DNA of 64,000 nucleotides from an uncultured Clostridia bacterium (GCA_945949395.1 CAMFEK010000001.1:62001-126000); one strand, 5' to 3'. Counted from the stretch's first letter, positions 1 to 8,772 are shown. The notes: generated from the letters alone by a model not told the origin. Made by a program: numbers and translations.

Positions 1-828
1 GGCAAAAAAATCAACGCCAAAGAGGCGTCCGCCGTGGTAGAGCGCGTCACGGAATTTCTCACCCGCCCCGAGTACAGGGGCAAGACGGTCGGCGTCGTCA
101 CCCTCTCCGCCCATCAGCGGGACGAGGTGGAAAAACGGCTGTTTTCCCGTATTCGAAAGCTGAAAATTCCCCCCGAGCGGGTGCAGAGCGCCAAGCTGTT
201 CGTCAAAAATCTCGAAACGGTACAGGGCGAGGAGCGGGATATCGTTCTGTTATCCCTGTGCTTTGGCAAGGACGAAGAGGGCAAGCTCTCCCTGCGCTTC
301 GGTCCCTTGAACCACGAGGGGGGAGAGCGGCGGCTCAACGTCGCCCTCACGCGGGCGCGGGAGCGGACGGAGGTGTTCTCCTCCCTGCCCGAAAGTTTCC
401 TTTCCGCGAAGTCGGCGAGCGAGGGCGTGAACGCCCTCAAGGACTTTTTGCTGTATCTGAAAGGTCAGTTGCCCGCTATGGGGCGGCAACCCGTTTCGCC
501 CATCGCGCAGGATCTTTGCCGTCGGCTATGCGAGGCGGGCTATCGGGCGGAGCTTAGCGTGGGCAACGAGAAGTTCTGCCTCGATCTCGCCGTGCGGCAG
601 GGCAGGGAGTATAAGCTCGGCGTCATTTTGGACAAGGAGCAAAACACCGCGGAGGAGACCCTCTTCTTCACGGACATCTTAAAGCGAGCGGGTTGGAACA
701 CCGCGTGCCTGTACGCCGTGGATTACTTCCGTTCCCCCGAACGGGAAACGGAAAAAATTCTTTCCCTGCTCGAACGACTGGGCGTCAAGCCCGTCAAAAC
801 AAAAGAAAAAGGAGTAAAAACGTCATGA
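1..828 (+). CDS. C-terminal part of an SF1 DNA helicase with a nuclease-like tail (5' end outside window)
   Basis: The frame is open from the first base, so the gene starts upstream of the window. The visible part begins inside the second RecA-like lobe of a superfamily 1 helicase. Motif V-like ETVQGEERDIVLLSL lies near residue 70 and motif VI-like RRLNVALTRARE near residue 110; these normally contact nucleic acid and ATP. The last ~110 residues, with DLAVRQGREYKLGVILD, resemble the restriction-endonuclease-like domain that ends many DUF4011-type helicases. Such proteins are large and poorly characterised, with presumed DNA repair or defence roles. The stop overlaps the start of the next gene (ATGA), suggesting translational coupling. 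Family assignment is fairly safe; the exact subfamily is inference because the Walker A half is missing. Confidence 0.8.
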   Translation, partial: GKKINAKEASAVVERVTEFLTRPEYRGKTVGVVTLSAHQRDEVEKRLFSRIRKLKIPPERVQSAKLFVKNLETVQGEERDIVLLSLCFGKDEEGKLSLRFGPLNHEGGERRLNVALTRARERTEVFSSLPESFLSAKSASEGVNALKDFLLYLKGQLPAMGRQPVSPIAQDLCRRLCEAGYRAELSVGNEKFCLDLAVRQGREYKLGVILDKEQNTAEETLFFTDILKRAGWNTACLYAVDYFRSPERETEKILSLLERLGVKPVKTKEKGVKTS

Positions 829-1544
829 AACTTACCGTGCTCGGCAACGAGGGTCCCTTCCCCTCCGCAGGCGGCGCCACGAGCGGCTACCTGCTGCAAA
901 CCAAAGAGAATCTCATCTGCCTGGATATGGGCAGCGGCGCCTTCAGCCGACTGCGCGCCTTTATCGATCCCCTGGCGGTTTCCGCCGTCATTCTCTCGCA
1001 TCTGCATTTCGACCATTGCTCCGACCTCGGCGTATTCAATTATTATTTGGAGAATTGCGCCCGTCGGGGAATTTTCCAAGGCAAAAAGCCTTGCTATCTG
1101 CCGAACGTTTCCGATAAGGAGCTTTCCGCTCTGCAGGGGCATTTTCCCTATTTCGAATTTGTTCGGGTGCGCGAAGGGGAGCGGGAGATCTTCTCCCTGC
1201 CCTTCGCCTTTTACCGCATGTCCCACCCCGTCCTCACCTACGGACTGCGCGTGAAAGAAGGGGACGGCACGTTCGTCTACACGGGGGATACGGGCGAATG
1301 TGAAAATCTGCACGCCTTGGTGGCGGGCGCCACCTTCGTCTTGGGCGACGGGTTGTTTTTAAGGGAACAGGAAGGGGAAAACAAACCCCACCTCTCCGCC
1401 TTCCGCCTGTGCGAGCTGGCAAAAACGTACGGCTTTACCGCGCTCGTTTCTCACCTTTCTCCCCTGACGGCGCGCGCCGCCTATCAAAGGGAGATGCTCG
1501 GAGAAAACTTCCTCGCCGAGCCCATGAAAACGTATGAGTTCTGA
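825..1544 (+). CDS. MBL-fold metal-dependent hydrolase, RNase Z / YhfI-like
   Basis: A 239-residue protein opening MKLTVLGNEGPFPSAGGATSG, the usual start of YhfI/RNase Z-like metallo-beta-lactamase proteins. The metal site HLHFDH lies near residue 61, and a GDT motif (YTGDTGECENL) supplies a further ligand aspartate. The start at 825 is chosen because AAAAAGGAG at 806-814 is correctly spaced and the ATG overlaps the upstream stop. An open extension back to 693 would run into the helicase gene. The stop lies inside the start of the ComEC gene, so all three genes look cotranscribed. Substrate is unknown; family members hydrolyse phosphodiesters such as tRNA 3' trailers or small nucleotides. It has no signal peptide and is probably cytoplasmic. 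Confidence 0.85.
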   Translation: MKLTVLGNEGPFPSAGGATSGYLLQTKENLICLDMGSGAFSRLRAFIDPLAVSAVILSHLHFDHCSDLGVFNYYLENCARRGIFQGKKPCYLPNVSDKELSALQGHFPYFEFVRVREGEREIFSLPFAFYRMSHPVLTYGLRVKEGDGTFVYTGDTGECENLHALVAGATFVLGDGLFLREQEGENKPHLSAFRLCELAKTYGFTALVSHLSPLTARAAYQREMLGENFLAEPMKTYEF

Positions 1545-3036
1545 AAAGCGAAAAAGCACCTTCAATCTACGACCGTGCTTTTTCTGTTTTCTCGCGCTTT
1601 CGGGCGGCGTCTTGTTTTCCTACGCCTCTTCGTTTTACGGCTTGCCCGCGCCCTGCTGCCTTCTCGTCTTTCTTGCGCCCTTCCTGCTCCCTCTCTTCTC
1701 CCGCAAAAAGGCGTATGCCGTCCTCCTTTCGCTGTTTTGTATCGCCTTCTTCTTTTTAGGCATGCTCCTCTTTTCGGGCGCCACGCGCTTTTTGAACGAA
1801 ACGATAGCGGGGTACGGCTCTTTCAGCGGCAGAGTTGCGGAGAAAACCCTCTGCGAAACGGGCTATCGCTACGTCCTCTCCTCGCTCGCGCGCGACGGGG
1901 AAAGCCTGCCCGCCCGCGCCCTGTTGTTCTCTTCGGATAACTATGCGATAGGGGATATCCTCTCTTTTTCGGGCGATCTCTCCTTAGCCGCGCTCCGCGC
2001 GGACGGCTCGCTACATACCTATTATCTGTCGGAGAATATCCGCTATCTTTTTTCCGACGTGACGGGGCTCGAGAGAACGGGCGTTTCGTTTTCTCTTACC
2101 GCTTATTTGAGAGAGAGCCTCTTCGACCTCCTCTTTACCTTCCTTCCCTACGACGAGGCGTCCGTCTGCCTCGCCCTCGTCACGGGCGACAGCTCCATGA
2201 TGGAGGAAAATCTTCTTTCCTCTCTGCGGCTGGGCGGCGTCGCGCATTTGGTTGCCGTTTCGGGACTTCACATGGGCATCGTGTACGGCGGCGTCACGGC
2301 GCTTTTGCGCCGATTGCAATGTCCGCGCGTCCTAAACAGTATCGTCGCTTTCGCTTTGGGGCTCTTCTATGCGGCGATCAGCGGATTTTCCGCATCCGCC
2401 CTCCGCGCCTTTCTCATGTGCGCGATCGCGGACCTTGCCTTCTACGCCAAGGGGCGGGGCGACCTTTTGGAACGCATCTCCCTTTCGGGCATTCTGCTGC
2501 TTGTCCACCGTCCCTTCTATCTGCTCTCCTACGGGTTTATTCTCTCTTTTGCCGCCGTGTTCGGCATCGGCTTTCTATTCCACCCCTTTTCCGCTTTTTT
2601 CCAAAGGGCTCGCTTGCGCGAAGGAATCGCGCAGATGCTCGCGATCTCCCTCTCCGTCAATCTCACCCTCTTTCCGCTCCTGATCGATATGTTCGGCTAC
2701 GTCTCGCTGATCGGGTTTTTTCTCAATCTCGTCGTCGTGCCCGTCGTATCCCTCTGCTTTGCGGCGATTTTGATCCTTCTCCTCTTCGCCGTCGCCTTTC
2801 CGTTCGCGGCGCCCGCTTTTCTGTTCTTGCCGGGGCTGTTTCTGAAGGGTTTCTGCTTTACGTTCACCTATTTCGACTTTTCCCCCTTCGTCTTATCCGG
2901 CTTTTCCTTCGGCTTCGGCATGATACCCTATTATACGGGACTTCTCCTTTCGAGCGATAAGCTGAATATCGGGCGTTTCCGCCCTCTCCTTGTCGCCGTC
3001 TGCTTTGTCGGCGCGCTCGTTCCGGCGATCCTATGA
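1534..3036 (+). CDS. comEC: ComEC/Rec2-family DNA-uptake channel, short form
   Basis: A 500-residue polytopic membrane protein. The first ~70 residues hold several hydrophobic helices, then comes an extracytoplasmic OB-like stretch (about 80-190), then the Competence domain with its hallmark HLVAVSGLHMGIV near residue 237 and at least seven further hydrophobic segments. ComEC forms the inner-membrane channel for single-stranded DNA during transformation. Full-length Firmicute ComEC proteins are around 750 residues with a C-terminal MBL domain; this one stops after the last transmembrane helices. It overlaps the MBL gene by 11 bases, but that upstream protein is of a different MBL subtype. Whether the short form still takes up DNA is unknown. 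Confidence 0.85.
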   Translation: MSSEKRKSTFNLRPCFFCFLALSGGVLFSYASSFYGLPAPCCLLVFLAPFLLPLFSRKKAYAVLLSLFCIAFFFLGMLLFSGATRFLNETIAGYGSFSGRVAEKTLCETGYRYVLSSLARDGESLPARALLFSSDNYAIGDILSFSGDLSLAALRADGSLHTYYLSENIRYLFSDVTGLERTGVSFSLTAYLRESLFDLLFTFLPYDEASVCLALVTGDSSMMEENLLSSLRLGGVAHLVAVSGLHMGIVYGGVTALLRRLQCPRVLNSIVAFALGLFYAAISGFSASALRAFLMCAIADLAFYAKGRGDLLERISLSGILLLVHRPFYLLSYGFILSFAAVFGIGFLFHPFSAFFQRARLREGIAQMLAISLSVNLTLFPLLIDMFGYVSLIGFFLNLVVVPVVSLCFAAILILLLFAVAFPFAAPAFLFLPGLFLKGFCFTFTYFDFSPFVLSGFSFGFGMIPYYTGLLLSSDKLNIGRFRPLLVAVCFVGALVPAIL

Positions 3037-3070
3037 GGGAGAAATATTTTGTTCGGCGCTTTCGGAATCC

Positions 3071-3099
3071 TTGCCAACGGGAAACAAAAATGATATAAT
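3071..3099 (+). promoter_or_regulatory. sigma-A promoter of holA
   Basis: TTGCCA at 3071-3076 and TATAAT at 3094-3099 with a 17-base spacer. It sits just after comEC and before the holA start, and argues against any holA start upstream of about 3105. Confidence 0.8.
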
Positions 3100-3133
3100 G
3101 AAGGGGAAAACAGTCAAACGGGGGGTGGAATCG

Positions 3134-4111
3134 TTGAAGTTCACGGCGCTCAAAGAGGATATCGCGCAGGGAAAGACGCGCATCTATTTGTTGGAGGGCG
3201 AAGAGGCGTATTTCACCGATCGCGGGGTGGAGATGCTCCGTTCCGCCTTCGTCACGGAGCCTACGCTCAACTACGCCGTCTTTGAGGGCTCTGCCTTAAA
3301 GGGAAGCGGCGCGGAGGACTTTATCTCTTCCGTCTACGCCTATCCCTTTCTGTCCGAGCGACGCATGGTGCGGGTGAATAATTTCTATCCGACGGAACGG
3401 GAATACGAACGCGTCAAGAAGGTCTTTGAAAGCCCCTGCGAGAGCACGGTGCTCGTCATCGTCAACACGAAGGGCGGCAAGGCGGGGGCGGACTTAAAAA
3501 AGAAACCCAACGTCGCCTTCGTCGACTGCGGCAAAGCGGACGAAGAGGACGTGGTAAAATGGATCTTTATCACCTTAAAAAAAGCCGGCGTCCGCGCGGA
3601 TGCGTCCGTGTGCCGCACCTTTGCGGAATATTGCTCCTTCTCCATGAGCCGTATCGCCATGGAAACGCAAAAGCTCATCGCCTTTGCGGTCGACGGTTCG
3701 CTTTCGGCGGGGGATATCGAGGAGCTCGTCAGTCGGGACTCCGATTACAAGCTGTACGAACTCACCTCTGCCGTCGCGCGAAAAAATTATTCGCAGTACG
3801 TCGTCATCATGGAGGATATGCTCTTAAAGGGGTACGACGAAATGAGCTTTTTGTCCGCGCTCGGCAATTACTATAAAAATCTGTACGATTGCCTTCTGTC
3901 CCCCTTGAGCGACGCGGAGACGGGCAAGGCGCTCTCCATGAAGGAGTACGCGGTAAAAAAGAATCGCGAACAGGCGCGAAAGATCGGAAAGGACGTGTTG
4001 CAGGAGTTTTTTAGTCTCTTTTTCCGCGCGGCGAACGATATCAAGAACGGGCTCCTTTCTCCCGCCGCCGCGCTCGCCGCGACAAACGCTAAAATTTTCT
4101 TCTCGGTATGA
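3134..4111 (+). CDS. holA: DNA polymerase III delta subunit
   Basis: A 325-residue protein matching HolA in length and in its N-terminal pattern (KFTALKEDIAQGKTRIYLLEGEE). Delta opens the beta clamp as part of the clamp loader. The central region has the AAA-like lid and the C-terminal third the collar domain (YDEMSFLSALGNYYKNLYDCL, PAAALAATNAKIF). A TTG start at 3134 is preferred: it follows the purine-rich GGGGGTGGAA and lies downstream of a consensus promoter whose start point would be near 3106. A GTG at 3125 is the alternative, and the open frame upstream to 2990 is untranslated by this logic. The gene is monocistronic or at least has its own promoter, between comEC and cdaA. Confidence 0.85.
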   Translation: MKFTALKEDIAQGKTRIYLLEGEEAYFTDRGVEMLRSAFVTEPTLNYAVFEGSALKGSGAEDFISSVYAYPFLSERRMVRVNNFYPTEREYERVKKVFESPCESTVLVIVNTKGGKAGADLKKKPNVAFVDCGKADEEDVVKWIFITLKKAGVRADASVCRTFAEYCSFSMSRIAMETQKLIAFAVDGSLSAGDIEELVSRDSDYKLYELTSAVARKNYSQYVVIMEDMLLKGYDEMSFLSALGNYYKNLYDCLLSPLSDAETGKALSMKEYAVKKNREQARKIGKDVLQEFFSLFFRAANDIKNGLLSPAAALAATNAKIFFSV

Positions 4112-4119
4112 AAAAACGC

Positions 4120-4148
4120 TTTTCTTTTTTCGGATAAGCGATTATAAT
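4120..4148 (+). promoter_or_regulatory. probable promoter of cdaA
   Basis: A perfect -10 TATAAT at 4143-4148, with only a poor -35 (TTTTCT, 4120-4125) at 17-base spacing. The ribosome site CGGAG follows at about 4159. The -10 is convincing; the -35 is not. Confidence 0.5.
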
Positions 4149-4181
4149 GAAAAATGAAACTATCCAACGGAGTATACGGTC

Positions 4182-5033
4182 ATGTTAGAAAGATTTTCTC
4201 GCATTGGGGAAGCCGCTTTGTTTTTGACGCAGCAGGGCTACCTGTTTTATATCGTCGAAACGCTCTTCGCCTTCGTCCTTCTTTATTACGTATTTAAGGT
4301 CCTGCGCGATAACGGCGCCAAGAAGTTCATGGGCATTTACGCCGGGCTCATCTTCGGCGCGTGCGTGCTCGCCCTCTTTTCCGAGGGCATCGATATCGAC
4401 CTTCTGCTCATCTTTACCATGCTCCTGTCCATGTTTTTCCTTCTCATGTACTCTTTGGAGATCAAGCGCGGACTCACCAAGATGAAAAAGGTCGTGAGCA
4501 AGAGCAATTTCGAGGCGCAGAACAAAACGGCGCAGCAGACGGAGGGCTGCATTTCCGGCATCATCAAGGCGGTGCAGAATATGTCCAAAAAGGACACGGG
4601 CGCCCTCATCGTTCTCGCCAACAAGAATTTCCCCAAACAGATCGTCGACAGCGGCATTGTTCTCGATGCGGATATCTCCTCCCAGCTCATCGAGGGTATC
4701 TTTATCAATAAAGCGCCCCTGCACGACGGCGCCATGATCGTCGACGGGCACAAGATCGTGGCGGCGGGTTGCTTTCTGCCCCTCACGCAGAACAACGATA
4801 TCGCCCCCGAATACGGCTCCCGTCACCGCGCGGCGATCGGCGTCACCGAGGCGTGCGACGTGACGACCATCGTCGTCTCGGAAGAAACGGGCATCGTCTC
4901 CATCGTGAAAAAGGGACAGGTGGAGCGCTACGCCGACTTCATGAAGTTGCGCCGCGTGCTCACCGAATATTACTTTGCCGAGGATTCCTCCTCGGGAAGA
5001 TCGGATAAAAAGAATAAGGAGAGAACGATATGA
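4182..5033 (+). CDS. cdaA: membrane diadenylate cyclase CdaA
   Basis: A 283-residue protein that makes c-di-AMP from two ATP, a second messenger for potassium and osmotic balance and cell-wall homeostasis. Three hydrophobic segments at about 21-40, 51-68 and 74-92 anchor it, and the DAC (DisA_N) domain follows. The catalytic DGA is at 182-184 (LHDGAMI) and RHR at 214-216 (GSRHRAA), both intact. The usual partner is CdaR (YbbR domains), often followed by glmM. Here the next frame is only a 39-residue membrane peptide overlapping the cdaA stop, and no YbbR domain or glmM is nearby. Confidence 0.95.
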   Translation: MLERFSRIGEAALFLTQQGYLFYIVETLFAFVLLYYVFKVLRDNGAKKFMGIYAGLIFGACVLALFSEGIDIDLLLIFTMLLSMFFLLMYSLEIKRGLTKMKKVVSKSNFEAQNKTAQQTEGCISGIIKAVQNMSKKDTGALIVLANKNFPKQIVDSGIVLDADISSQLIEGIFINKAPLHDGAMIVDGHKIVAAGCFLPLTQNNDIAPEYGSRHRAAIGVTEACDVTTIVVSEETGIVSIVKKGQVERYADFMKLRRVLTEYYFAEDSSSGRSDKKNKERTI

Positions 5034-5149
5034 AATTTCTCAATTTTTTGAAACGCGTATTCGTCGATCACTGGCAGGATAAATTGCTCGCGTTCTTCTT
5101 GGCTGTGGTGCTCGTCATTACGGCAAATATCGTTTTTTTGGTGAACTGA
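5030..5149 (+). CDS. 39-residue single-span membrane peptide, CdaR N-terminus-like
   Basis: ATG at 5030 overlaps the cdaA stop (ATGA), with GGAGAG at 5018-5023 as ribosome site; TGA ends at 5149. The product begins MKFLNFLKRVFVDHWQDK, with a basic amphipathic start, then one hydrophobic helix (LLAFFLAVVLVITANIVFLV) and ends two residues later. This layout resembles the N-terminal anchor of CdaR proteins, which is normally followed by extracytoplasmic YbbR repeats that are absent here. The next ATG begins two bases after its stop, so it lies in a tight cdaA / micro-ORF / DUF1015 array. Interpretations are a reduced CdaR acting as a CdaA partner, or a decayed remnant. Coding is supported by spacing and composition only. 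Confidence 0.6.
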   Translation: MKFLNFLKRVFVDHWQDKLLAFFLAVVLVITANIVFLVN

Positions 5150-5150
5150 C

Positions 5151-6368
5151 ATGACGGACGTGATTCAAATTCCTCAAATGCTTTTTCCCGCGACGGACGA
5201 TCTTTCAAGTTGGTCCGTCATCGCTTGCGATCAGTTTACGTCCAACCCCGCCTACTGGGAGGGCGTAAAAGCTCTCACGGAGGGCAAGCCTTCTTCCTAC
5301 CATATCACCCTTCCCGAAATATATTTGAAGGGGGACGTGGACGCCCGCGTGAACGAAATTCACGCCACGATGGACGAATATCTGAAAAACGGCGTGTTCC
5401 GCACCCTCGAGCCCGGCTTTATCTTGGTGGAGAGAACCACCCCTTTCACCGCCGCGCCCCGTTTCGGACTCATGATAGCCGTCGATCTCGACGCCTATTC
5501 CTTTGAGCCGGGCAGCAAAGCGCCCGTCCGCGCGACCGAGGCTACCGTCGTGGATCGCATCCCGCCCCGCGTCAAAGCGAGAAAGGGTGCGCCTTTGGAG
5601 CTTCCGCACGTCCTCATGCTCTATAACGATCCGAAAAACAGCGTGCTCGGCGAAGTCGTTCAGAATCGGGAAAGCTATGAAAAGCTCTACGATTTTGAAC
5701 TGAACAGCGGCGGCGGACACCTCAAGGGATATTTCATTCCCCAAGAGAAGGCAAAAGAGCTCCGCGCTCGGTTCTACGCCCTCGCGGGCGGCGAGAGCGC
5801 CCTATCGAATTATAAAAATTCTCCCCTCCTGTTTGCGGTCGGCGACGGCAACCATTCGCTCGCGTCCGCCAAAGCCTGTTGGGAGGCGAAGAAGGAAACG
5901 CTCTCCGACGAGGAGCGGCTCTCTTCCCCCGCGCGCTACGCCCTCACCGAGGCGGTGAATATCTACGACGAATCCATCCTGTTCGGTCCCATTCACCGTT
6001 TGATCCGCGTGGACGATCGCGAAAGGTTTTTATCCAACTTCGAGAGCTATACCGCTCCCTTCGAGGAAAAAAACGGCATGATCTCCTTCAAGGGCTTTTA
6101 TAACCCGCCCGAAATCATTCGCAAGGTGGATTCCTACGCGGGCGCTTATATCGAGACGTTCGGCGGAGAGATCGACTTTATTCACAGCGAGGAAGAGCTT
6201 TCCCGCCTGGTGCAGGCGGATCCCAACGCGGTCGGCGTCCTGTTCAACGCCATCGAAAAGGGAAATTTCTTCGACTTTATCTCTCAAAACGGAAACTTCC
6301 CCCGCAAGACCTTCTCCATGGGGCAGGGACAAGAAAAGAGATATTATCTGGAAGGGAAGAGGATCTGA
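5151..6368 (+). CDS. DUF1015 family protein
   Basis: A 405-residue soluble protein of the DUF1015 (COG4198) family. It opens with a typical ATDDLSSWSVIACDQFTS segment and carries the family motif GDGNHSLASAK near residue 230. The biochemical function is not established. In other Clostridia the family is often found near serine and amino-acid biosynthesis genes; here aspartokinase follows 41 bases later. It begins two bases after the CdaR-like micro-ORF and so is probably in the cdaA transcript. No signal peptide or membrane segments. Confidence 0.85.
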   Translation: MTDVIQIPQMLFPATDDLSSWSVIACDQFTSNPAYWEGVKALTEGKPSSYHITLPEIYLKGDVDARVNEIHATMDEYLKNGVFRTLEPGFILVERTTPFTAAPRFGLMIAVDLDAYSFEPGSKAPVRATEATVVDRIPPRVKARKGAPLELPHVLMLYNDPKNSVLGEVVQNRESYEKLYDFELNSGGGHLKGYFIPQEKAKELRARFYALAGGESALSNYKNSPLLFAVGDGNHSLASAKACWEAKKETLSDEERLSSPARYALTEAVNIYDESILFGPIHRLIRVDDRERFLSNFESYTAPFEEKNGMISFKGFYNPPEIIRKVDSYAGAYIETFGGEIDFIHSEEELSRLVQADPNAVGVLFNAIEKGNFFDFISQNGNFPRKTFSMGQGQEKRYYLEGKRI

Positions 6369-6409
6369 TAAAAATCAAAAAATCAAGTTTTAACTTCAGG
6401 AGATATAAC

Positions 6410-7729
6410 ATGAGCATCAAAGTTTGCAAATTCGGCGGCACGTCCATGGCGGACGGCAACATCATAAAAAGGGTTGCCGACATCATCAACAGCGACGAAG
6501 AGAGAAGATATATCGTCGTTTCCGCGCCCGGCAAGCGTTTCGGCGCCGACATCAAAGTAACGGATACCCTTTACAAGTGCTATTACGAAGTCCTCTCCAC
6601 CGGCAAATGCAGCGAAAACTTTGCCAAAATTCGCGATCGTTTCCGCGGCATCGTCGCCGAGCTCGGTTTGAATATGGACATCGAGAGCCTTCTCGATGAA
6701 ACGGAAGAAAAAATCATCGCGGAAAAATCCGCCGACTTCACCGCCTCCCGCGGGGAATATCTTTCCGGCAGGGTGATGGCGGCGTACCTTTCCATTCCCT
6801 TCGTCGACGCGCTCGGCAATATCTTTTTCAAGGCGGACGGCACGCTCGACGGCAAAAAGAGCTATAAGACGCTCGCCGAAACCCTCTCGGATAAGAAGAG
6901 AGCGGTCGTCGCGGGCTTTTACGGCACCGATTTCACGGGCAAGGTGAAAACCTTCTCCCGCGGCGGTTCGGATATCTCCGGCGCCATCGTGGCGCGCAGC
7001 GTCGGTGCGGACGTGTACGAGAACTGGACGGACGTGAGCGGATTCCTCGCCTGCGATCCCCGCATCGTGGAAAATCCCAAGCCCATCACCGTTCTTTCCT
7101 ACAAGGAACTTCGCGAGCTCTCCTATTCGGGCGCGGCGGTGCTGCACAGCGAATCCATCTTCCCCGTCAAGAGCGTCAACATTCCCATTCATATCAAAAA
7201 CACCTTCCGTCCCGAGGACGAAGGCACCATGATCGTCCCCATCACGCAGTATAAGTACACGGGCAACGTGGTCACGGGCATCGCGGGTAAGAAGGACTTC
7301 ACCGTAATCCTCATCGAAAAGTCCATGATGAACAACGAAGTCGGCTTTTTCAGAAAGCTCCTCGCCATTCTCGAAAATTACGACGTCTCCTTCGAGCATA
7401 TCCCCTCCGGCATCGACACCATGTCCATCGTGCTCGACAGCGCGCTCCTTTCTCACGGCGTGCTCGACAAGGTGCTCTGCGATATCGAAATGCAGCTCAA
7501 TCCCGACCATATCCGCATCTATAACGATATCGCGCTCATCGCGACCGTCGGTCACGGTATGTCCTCCTCCATCGGTACTTCGGGCAGGCTCTTCAAGGCG
7601 CTCTCCGACGCGAACGTCAACGTGCGAATGATCGACCAGGGCTCCTCCGAGCTCAACATCATCGTAGCGGTCAACAATTCCGACTGCAACAAAGCCATCA
7701 AGGCAATCTACGACGAATTTTTCAAATAA
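6410..7729 (+). CDS. lysC: aspartate kinase
   Basis: A 439-residue protein with the kinase signature KFGGTS at residues 7-12 and the conserved FSRGGSDISGAI (about 183-194), which bind ATP and aspartate. Two ACT-type regulatory regions occupy roughly the last 130 residues (TVILIEKSMMNNEVGF..., IALIATVGHG...), so feedback control by lysine or threonine is expected. It phosphorylates aspartate, the first step to lysine, threonine and methionine. Ribosome site AGGAGATATAAC precedes the ATG. lysA is also in this window (15.5 kb) but on the other strand. A strong hairpin terminator follows. Confidence 0.93.
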   Translation: MSIKVCKFGGTSMADGNIIKRVADIINSDEERRYIVVSAPGKRFGADIKVTDTLYKCYYEVLSTGKCSENFAKIRDRFRGIVAELGLNMDIESLLDETEEKIIAEKSADFTASRGEYLSGRVMAAYLSIPFVDALGNIFFKADGTLDGKKSYKTLAETLSDKKRAVVAGFYGTDFTGKVKTFSRGGSDISGAIVARSVGADVYENWTDVSGFLACDPRIVENPKPITVLSYKELRELSYSGAAVLHSESIFPVKSVNIPIHIKNTFRPEDEGTMIVPITQYKYTGNVVTGIAGKKDFTVILIEKSMMNNEVGFFRKLLAILENYDVSFEHIPSGIDTMSIVLDSALLSHGVLDKVLCDIEMQLNPDHIRIYNDIALIATVGHGMSSSIGTSGRLFKALSDANVNVRMIDQGSSELNIIVAVNNSDCNKAIKAIYDEFFK

Positions 7730-7759
7730 AAGGAGCCCCACGAGGGCGCTCACGAAAAA

Positions 7760-7790
7760 CCGCCAAGCGATTCGCTTGGCGGTCATATTT
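7760..7790. terminator. bidirectional terminator between lysC and fba
   Basis: CCGCCAAGCGA at 7760-7770 pairs with TCGCTTGGCGG at 7772-7782. A-run on the left and T-run on the right, so it can serve lysC (plus) and fba (minus). Confidence 0.9.
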
Positions 7791-7800
7791 TTTCATTCGA

Positions 7801-8736
7801 TTAAGCCTTGCCGTTGGAGCCGAGCACGTTGATGATCTTGTGTCTTACCATTTCCTTCATCATGGCTCTCGCGTCGCCCAGGTACTGTCTGGGGTCGAAG
7901 TGGGAAGGATTCTCCGCAAAGTGCTTTCTGCAAGCCGCCGTGAAGGCTACGCGGAGGTCGGAGTCGATGTTGATCTTGCAGACAGCCATCTTAGCCGCCT
8001 TCTGCAATTCGCTTTCGGGGATGCCGATCGCGTCGGGCATGCTGCCGCCGAACTGATTGACGAGAGCAACCTTGTCCTGAGGCACGGAGGATGCGCCGTG
8101 GAGAACGATGGGGAATCCGGGCAGACGCTTGCCGATCTCTTCCAAGATATCCAAGCGCAACTTAGGATCCTGTCCGGGCTTAAACTTGTATGCGCCGTGA
8201 GAGGTGCCGATGGCGATGGCGAGGGAGTCGATGCCCGTTCTGGAAGTAAATTCTTCCACTTCGTCGGGGGAGGTGAAGAGCGCGTCCTTCGCTTCCACCT
8301 TCACGTCGTCCTCAACGCCTGCGAGCTTGCCGAGTTCGGCTTCTACGACCACGCCGTGATCGTGCGCATATTCCACGACCTTCTTGGTGATGGCGATGTT
8401 CTCTTCCCAAGGCTTGGAAGAGGCGTCGATCATAACGGAGGTAAAGCCGCCGTCGATAGAGGCTTTGCAGATGTCGAAGTCTGCGCCGTGGTCAAGGTGC
8501 ATGGCGATGGGAATATCCGTCGTTTCTACGGCTGCGGCTACGAGGTGCTTCAAATATACGGGGTTCGCATACTTTCTCGCGCCGGCGGAAACCTGCAAAA
8601 TCACGGGGGACTTCTCTTCGTTTGCGGCCTCTACGATCGCCTGGATCATCTCCATGTTGTTTACGTTGAAAGCGCCGACGGCATAATGACCCTCGTATGC
8701 TTTTTTGAACATTTCTTTCGTTGTAACTAAAGGCAT
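7801..8736 (-). CDS. fba: class II fructose-bisphosphate aldolase
   Basis: A 311-residue aldolase that splits fructose-1,6-bisphosphate into dihydroxyacetone phosphate and glyceraldehyde-3-phosphate. Class II features: zinc-binding HLDHG near residue 80, VVVEAELGKLAG (about 129-140), and the phosphate-binding region with GTSHGAYKF and LHGASSVP. N-terminal MPLVTTKEMFKKAYEGHYAVGAFN is typical. Ribosome site GGAGGAATTTC lies before the ATG. It has its own promoter at 8773-8801 and shares a terminator with lysC. Confidence 0.95.
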   Translation of the reverse strand: MPLVTTKEMFKKAYEGHYAVGAFNVNNMEMIQAIVEAANEEKSPVILQVSAGARKYANPVYLKHLVAAAVETTDIPIAMHLDHGADFDICKASIDGGFTSVMIDASSKPWEENIAITKKVVEYAHDHGVVVEAELGKLAGVEDDVKVEAKDALFTSPDEVEEFTSRTGIDSLAIAIGTSHGAYKFKPGQDPKLRLDILEEIGKRLPGFPIVLHGASSVPQDKVALVNQFGGSMPDAIGIPESELQKAAKMAVCKINIDSDLRVAFTAACRKHFAENPSHFDPRQYLGDARAMMKEMVRHKIINVLGSNGKA

Positions 8737-8772
8737 AATGAAATTCCTCCAATCAGTTTTTACTATGTTCTC

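Noticed and set aside
825..1544. MBL gene as the detached hydrolase domain of ComEC
   Set aside because: Its start and motifs match YhfI/RNase Z-like proteins rather than the ComEC MBL domain.
3121..3133. GGGTGG-like T-box motif before holA
   Set aside because: It is simply the purine-rich ribosome site; no T-box stems or terminator accompany it.
6369..6409. Lysine riboswitch before lysC
   Set aside because: The gap is only 41 bases, too short for this riboswitch, and no matching sequence was seen.
6383..7786. Long open frame antisense to lysC
   Set aside because: It mirrors codon positions of the aspartokinase gene, lacks family features and overlaps the terminator; it is a G+C-driven shadow.
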